From: Theodoxus fluviatilis
Lineage: Eukaryota > Mollusca > Gastropoda > Cycloneritida > Neritidae
Direction of reading: 5' to 3'
Assembly (NCBI GenBank): GCA_034096865.1
Contig: JAWQFJ010002860.1
Span: 1-64,000 of the forward strand
Length of the DNA: 64,000 nucleotides
Part shown: in pieces, positions 12,981 to 64,000 of the stretch
Layout of the letters: every line of letters starts with the position of its first letter
How positions within the stretch are numbered: the stretch's first letter is position 1
Made by a program: the position numbers and the translations under genes
Notes under the pieces: model-generated
What the model was told of the DNA's origin: nothing
What the model saw: the letters and a program-made list of their open reading frames with translations, nothing else
The model's database searches: none

Positions 12981-14112
12981 ACAAAACTCAACACCACTAC
13001 CTTCTTGTTTCAGCACCAGTGTCAGAATGACTTGTTTATTTCAAGCTCCATTTACAAAAGTGACCAGAATTGAGGGAATGTTATCCCCTAATGTCACAGT
13101 GCAGCACCCATCATATAATATATTAGCGAGGACTAATTCCCAGCTATTTGCATGATGTCTATTGAGGTGACCTCTTGGCTATGCCACTTTCCACCAAACC
13201 TAGGAACTGTATGCACAGACATGGACAATGCAATCTTACAACAAATTATAATATCTTGTTTCCATCTTTCTCACATCACTAGACTTGCAGCAAAGTTGAG
13301 ACAATAGAGTTACACAGTGACGTGCACAACATTGATTTACAAAACACATGCAGCAAATACATGTCATTCTGTTGGAAAACATCATGAGTCTTCTTGCGTA
13401 TCTGTGGCTTTCGCTTCTGGCAATGAAACAGAGACATGTGCAGAACATCTCATTTTCTTGCCAGAAGCTTTGTCCATGTCACACACATGGTCCCTGGAGC
13501 TGAGAGTCACTCAGATTGCAAACACCAGTCTCACAGCTGCTTGTACCATCAAATCTGCTTGTACCATCAAATCTGCTTGTACCATCAAAGCTGCTTGTAC
13601 CATCAAATCTGCTTGTACCATCAAAGCTGCTTGTACCATCAAAGCTGCTTGTACCATCAAAGCTGCTCGTACCATCAAATCTATCTACACTGTAGGCAAA
13701 ATAGACCAGATTTGAAAAAGAAAGTTCACAGGTTTGACATTAGTTATTGCATTTTACCTTATAATTCAATGGCAACTCGAGTGCCTTTGAGGTGCTGTCA
13801 CTAAAACCAGACAAACTGATATGCAGAAACATACACAGACACATATGACAGAAAGACAGACTTGCACATACCAGCATTGACACACAAACATGTACATGCG
13901 CACAGAGATGGACACAATGACAGACACAAAAATGCAAACACAGACATACAAATGCACAGATACAGACAAATGCACAGACCATTGGACAGAGACAGACATA
14001 CCGATGGACAGACACTTATAAACCATGATATTGCAATATACACATGTATACACACACAAATACAAGCAGACAAATGTTTGCATACATACATGTGCTCACA
14101 CACACACACACA

Positions 14113-14161
<49 letters not shown>

Positions 14162-14507
14162 CAATACTAAAACTAATACACATACATACACTCACGCAAA
14201 CATACATGTAGACACAAATACAACCAGGAACACAAATGCAAAGGTAGAGACACAGGCACAGACAGACTGTCAGACAGGAGGACAGACCACACACACACAC
14301 TTGTACATACACACACTCTTACACACACACAGACTTGTACATACACACACTCTTACATACACACACATACACACACATACACACTCACACACACATATAT
14401 GCACACATATACACACACACACAAATACAAAAACATGCACACACATACACACACACACATATACATGCACACATATACACACACACACAAATACAAAAAC
14501 ATGCACA

Positions 14508-14576
<69 letters not shown>

Positions 14577-14629
14577 TTGTATCAGACAGGTTCTGCAGCA
14601 ATGCCAGGCAGACTACTGAACGGCAGAGT

Positions 14630-60364
<45,735 letters not shown>

Positions 60365-60405
60365 GTCTCTCACTTGTCACACAGCTTCCTGGCTGCCCCT
60401 CAGAT

Positions 60406-61350
60406 CTGAAATAAAATATTTTAAATTCACAGATTTTCATTAAATGGTATGACTTCAAAAGACAGGTGCCATACAGGTGTTTGGGTTATAGCAGGGTTAG
60501 GGATAGAGTCAGAGTTGGCTTGTGGTTAGGGTTAGGGCTAGCACCAGGCACCGATCTGGAGATGTTTTTCTCAAGATTGATTCTAATGAAGTCAATAATA
60601 ATATCATGAAGTATGTCTGTATTCTAATACTGTCTCTAAAGAAAGTAATGACTTTTATTCCACTTTGTTTCATTAATATTAAAATGGAGTGAGCTACAAA
60701 AAGCTCAGTAAGTTCACACTTCATGATACACAGCCTCAGTGCATGATACTGCTCAGTATGTTTGATTCAAGAGAAAGATACAATAAAATGACTCTCCGCA
60801 ACGCATTCTGACGAAATTAATGACATTATTTGACTCAAGAGTGAAAGCGACGCCACTTTTGAAGAGCTTCAAAATGACCACGTACTACTGCATTAGGATA
60901 TAAAATAATGCAAGTTTATGCCAACATGATGATCTATCAAAGGGGCTAGAAAACAATATCACAAATATCACGACTTCTCTAGATGTTATTGTTGATCTCG
61001 CCTTAATGGATGAGTTTAATCTGAAAACTGAAGTTGGGCCTGAGCCTGAGGCACATTCGGTTGGGTGGGTGGAAATAAGAAAATAAAATTCTTAAATTGC
61101 CGTGCGAACATTCAATAATTCATACGTCGATCAGGCAAAAGTGTCAATGAAAGTTACATTGGATATGCTGTCTAAACTATCTCATCTCTTAGCGCCACTA
61201 AAGCGCGTCAATATACTCATTTGACAATTTAAGCTTCATCTCCCTCCTGTCGCGATCTGTGTTTGACAGCAAGATTGAGCAGGCAGAAGCAGACGATAAT
61301 CATGATAAACTGATAATCAGAGGTGAGCGGGAAACAAAACAAGCACTCAC
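60406..61350. other. Putative 5' UTR intron of PIGN, nothing else recognised
   Basis: AT-rich unique sequence between the candidate first exon and coding exon 1; includes GGGTTA-like repeats at 60485-60545. Confidence 0.45.
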
Positions 61351-61490
61351 TGTTTTAAAAATTGCCGATGCTTCAAAAAACCAACAGAAAAACTACGAAA
61401 AGCTCTCAAACGACGCTTCTGGAAACTTGTCAGTGTACATTCCTCAACTGATTTAGTTCAGTATTTCCTCTCGTTGACCGGTGCCGCCAT
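61351..61490 (-). other. PIGN: Candidate non-coding first exon of PIGN
   Basis: Inference. Coding exon 1 has a splice acceptor 41 nt before its ATG, so an upstream 5' UTR exon is needed. A strong donor (AACA|GTGAGT) lies at 61351/61350, about 140 bases downstream of the promoter-like motifs. The upstream end is approximate. Confidence 0.4.
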
Positions 61491-61515
61491 GTGTCAAACC
61501 GGAAATATTTTTATT
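61470..61515 (-). promoter_or_regulatory. Candidate PIGN promoter (YY1- and ETS-like motifs)
   Basis: On the minus strand, TTTCCGG (ETS core) is followed by ACATGGCGGC (YY1-type element) within about 20 bases. This pairing is typical of TATA-less housekeeping promoters. Placement fits the inferred 5' UTR exon. There is no transcript evidence. Confidence 0.35.
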
Positions 61516-62178
61516 TTAACCAGAGTTACGCCCCTTCATAGCTGCTGTGTTTACAAACAGAACGAGATAATGCACCATGACGAGACCACTTCAATAGCTA
61601 GAAATCCTCAAATTGATGCATCTCAAGCTTTATTTATGATTAGGTTTTAACATGAACGAGATTGCGTATCTATTCACATATTCTTTGTGCTTGGTTTTCA
61701 CCGAGGCTGACTCACCCGCGAGGCCAAAGGCGATCGAACGCGTGGAGAAGAAACGGGGGACAGGCTCAAAAGTTGCATATTAAAAATCTGAAGAAACCCT
61801 GAGACCGACTGAGTCAGTTTGCCTCACTAGGACAGTGGTAATTTCTCATAATTGTCCAGAGAATCCAATTTACTTTGAAATATAACATTATTTTTCAATC
61901 ATTCACGTGAACCCGCTCCACCAAACCAAATACACTATCTTTGATGGATAGATCAAACTGAGTAATACCAACAGTTACTGATGCTGGTTGTTGTATTGAT
62001 TTTAATTGAAGCAATATAGGTGAATGGCAGTTCTGTCACATATTCTATCAGTATACCAAGATATACATACTCAAATCAGGTGCTCTTGAACATACGAAAA
62101 CCTATATGCCTTTTTAAAATAATTTCATGTACGCCATAGGAAGTGTGTTATTATCGGTAGTGGTGGTGGTGGTGGCGG

Positions 62179-62211
<33 letters not shown>

Positions 62212-62424
62212 GTGTGTGTGTGTGTGTGCATGTGTGAGGGTGGGGTTGGGGTGTGTGTGCGTGAGAAAATCTACCGGCCTATTGTTCTCAGAAATACTTC
62301 GTCAACTGACACAGCAACATGAAAACGTGGATCAACTTTCACACCATGCACAAATTCTCTGTGTGTTCTGTCCCAGCACCAACAATTTGATTGTCAAATA
62401 AAAGCAAGCATTCTTTCCCTCTCT
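61516..62424. other. Intergenic stretch between PIGN and the integrase gene
   Basis: No gene recognised. Contains a (TGG)n(TTG)n(TG)n microsatellite at 62160-62228. Confidence 0.5.
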
Positions 62425-63245
62425 TTAGGCCTGCTGTGCTCGTGCCAGAAGTACCAGAGCATGGAGAATGCACCGTGTTTTCGGGGGTGTAGAACAGATC
62501 AGGACCATAGACTGGAAACATCTTGACTGTGAACCAGCCTGTGCTCCACTGCTGCCGTCCTCTACGTCCTGCCCAGCTGTTCTATCCGTTGGCTGCATCT
62601 CGGAACCATCACCAGGCTGCATCATGGAACCATCACCAGGCTGCACCACGGAACCAACACCAGGCTGCACCACGGAACCATCACCAGGCTGCATCACGGA
62701 ACCATCACCAGGCTGCATCACGGAACCATCACCAGGCTGCATCACGGAACCATCACCAGGCTGCACCACGGAACCAACACCAGGCTGCACCACGGAACCA
62801 TCACCAGGCTGCACCACGGAACCATCACCAGGCTGCATCATGGAACCATCACCAGGCTGCATCATGGAACCATCACCAGGCTTCATCGCGGAACCATCAC
62901 CAGGCTGCATCACTGTACCATCACCGTCGACTGTGCCGTCAACTGGCTGCACGCCCGCTGCTTCTTCACCGGGCTGCTGTGAGGAACTCAACCTTTCAAC
63001 AAACCCCTCTGGCAAATCTTCTTCATTCAGAACTCCTTGTGCTGCGAGTTCTTCCCACACGCCTTGGTCTGAACGTGCTTTCTGTCCAAACACTAGTTCG
63101 TAGGGAGTCCTTCCTGTTGTGCCAGACATGAATGTGTTCATTGAGTGAACGACCAGCTTCAAGCCCTTGGTCCACTCTGTACCGTGAATGTCCATCCACT
63201 TACCAAGCTTGATTTGGAGGTCACCATTTCCTCTTTCCACACATC
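62425..63245 (-). CDS. GIN/KRBA2-type integrase gene, terminal exon with 8-residue repeat tail
   Basis: Starts after TTTACAG|GA and joins the upstream exon in phase, bringing in the VERGNGD catalytic Glu region. HSMNTFMSGTTGRTPYELVF then GQKARSD follow, diagnostic for the KRBA2/SCAND3 integrase family. The usual basic C-terminal domain is not visible. Instead there is a run of about 14 copies of an 8-residue unit like VMQPGDGS, encoded by a 24-bp minisatellite at 62590-62930, then a unique tail (ending LLARAQQA) and a stop at 62425. The frame is open throughout. The tail could be a lineage-specific extension or a repeat-induced read-through into former 3' UTR. Confidence 0.75.
62590..62930 (-). 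repeat. 24-bp coding minisatellite in the integrase gene tail
   Basis: About 14 copies of a 24-bp unit (plus strand GGAACCATCACCAGGCTGCA with variants). Length is a multiple of three and the frame is uninterrupted, so copy-number change would alter only the number of QPGDGS-type repeats. Confidence 0.85.
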
Positions 63246-63251
63246 CTGTAA

Positions 63252-63296
<45 letters not shown>

Positions 63297-63714
63297 GTTA
63301 TTATTATTATTATTATTATTAAATCACTCTTATACCGCGCGATACTCCCACTCAGTGAGACTCAAAGCGCTTCAGCCGATGTCGAGGCTGCCTCTCAGTG
63401 TGTAGTGTCTCAAGTCAATGAGACCAGTGTCCTGCTGCCAAGGGCGCTGGCACACTGTTTTCCACAAAGGAACATCATAACGACATTCTGTCTTATCAAC
63501 TTTTTACCTGGAACATTTAAAGTCTGGTTACAAATATGACAAATGTAATATTCTGTTTTAGAAGGCTTGAGCTTTACAAGAATTTTAAAAAGACTAAATT
63601 TTACAGTGGACATAATGAAGTTCCCCAGATTCTTTACTTGTTCATGCGCATGTTTAAATTCATAAAGACGATCTCATAGTAGGATAAGATACACCGATGA
63701 CAACATCGCAATAC
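63246..63714 (-). other. Intron in the integrase gene with (TTA)n and a short dispersed-repeat-like segment
   Basis: Bounded by GTATTG and TTTACAG in minus orientation; removing it restores the integrase frame between HPQSQ and VERGNGD. It holds a TTA/TAA microsatellite at about 63252-63320 and, at 63320-63450, a sequence with CTCAAAGCGCTT resembling common invertebrate short repeats. No other gene is seen. Confidence 0.65.
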
Positions 63715-63935
63715 CTTGACTTTGTGGATGCCTTGGGCGTCCGCGGATGATGGTAATACCCGGCCAGAGCTCGCAGACCTCTCTGATGACGTTTGCTGTA
63801 AACTCACGGCCGTTATCCCTCTGGAGGATCCGTGGGGGACCAAAAGTGCAAAACAGGTCAAACAGATGGGCTGCCACTTCTGCAGCTGACCTTGTTTGAC
63901 TGGCGTATGCCCAGCTAAACTTGGAGAACCAATCC
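63715..63935 (-). CDS. GIN/KRBA2-type integrase gene, internal exon (gene continues beyond the window)
   Basis: Encodes an rve/DDE integrase core: DWFSKFSWAYASQTRSAAEV, then FGPPRILQRDNGREF and RGRPRHPQSQ. The Asp in DWFSKF and the Asp in QRDNGREF match the first two catalytic acids. The family (GIN-1, KRBA2, SCAND3/ZBED9-like) is a Ty3/Gypsy- or Ginger-derived integrase group common in invertebrate genomes, both as mobile elements and as host genes. The exon starts after TTCCAG at 63936 (phase 2 incoming) and ends CAAG|GTATTG. Upstream exons lie outside the window. Whether it is domesticated or still an element cannot be decided here. Confidence 0.8.
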
Positions 63936-64000
63936 CTGGAAGCACAAGTTAATCATAGGCTTTCCCGATGGCAACAGCTTCGGCACCTGGCGTTGTGCAC

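Overview
This window is eukaryotic nuclear DNA from an invertebrate, most likely a mollusc. The evidence is a GT-AG intron-rich gene orthologous to vertebrate genes, long introns filled with micro- and minisatellites, LTR/LINE/DNA-transposon relics, and several copies of a short element dense in TGACCTTGA motifs, a type I associate with molluscs. The phylum is inferred; no marker settles it. There are no prokaryotic features and no CRISPR array.

One host gene dominates. The minus strand from 60364 down to 14630 (or to a second copy of the last exons at 11685) encodes PIGN, GPI ethanolamine phosphate transferase 1, the ER enzyme that adds phosphoethanolamine to the first mannose of GPI anchors. 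I placed 29 coding exons with splice sites. They total 2775 nt, about 924 residues, close to the 931-residue human protein. The catalytic domain (exons 1-13) carries the expected metal-ligand and nucleophile motifs; the multi-spanning C-terminus follows. A strong splice acceptor just upstream of the ATG implies a non-coding first exon, with a candidate housekeeping-type promoter near 61.5 kb. Two junctions (exons 16/17 and 24/25) do not keep phase as assembled. The last two exons occur twice, on either side of an N-gap, within a ~3 kb near-identical duplication that looks like unmerged contig ends.

Layout. 1-9.9 kb: downstream flank with minisatellites (42 bp, 86 bp) and a LINE relic. 9.9-15.9 kb: duplicated PIGN 3' end. 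16-60 kb: PIGN body, whose introns hold a 22-bp array (19.2-20.2 kb), a 28-bp array (27.7-30.0 kb), a 20-bp array (40.2-41.9 kb), two 21-bp arrays (47.5-50.1 and 54.2-55.1 kb), two LTR-like insertions (32.1-35.1 and 41.9-43.5 kb), three copies of a TGACCTTGA-rich element, and a degenerate DNA element with a THAP-like fragment (57.4-59.6 kb). 60.4-62.4 kb: promoter/intergenic. 62.4-64 kb: minus-strand 3' part of a GIN/KRBA2-type integrase gene that runs off the window.

The most unusual signal is that several minisatellites begin exactly at PIGN exon edges and have copied the splice site itself. Donors of exons 6, 7 and 27 and the acceptor of exon 16 are each repeated many times. At exon 7 the unit is 39 nt (13 codons), open and phase-preserving, so any donor in the array would give an in-frame, length-variable protein. 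At the other three sites, use of the extra sites would introduce early stops.
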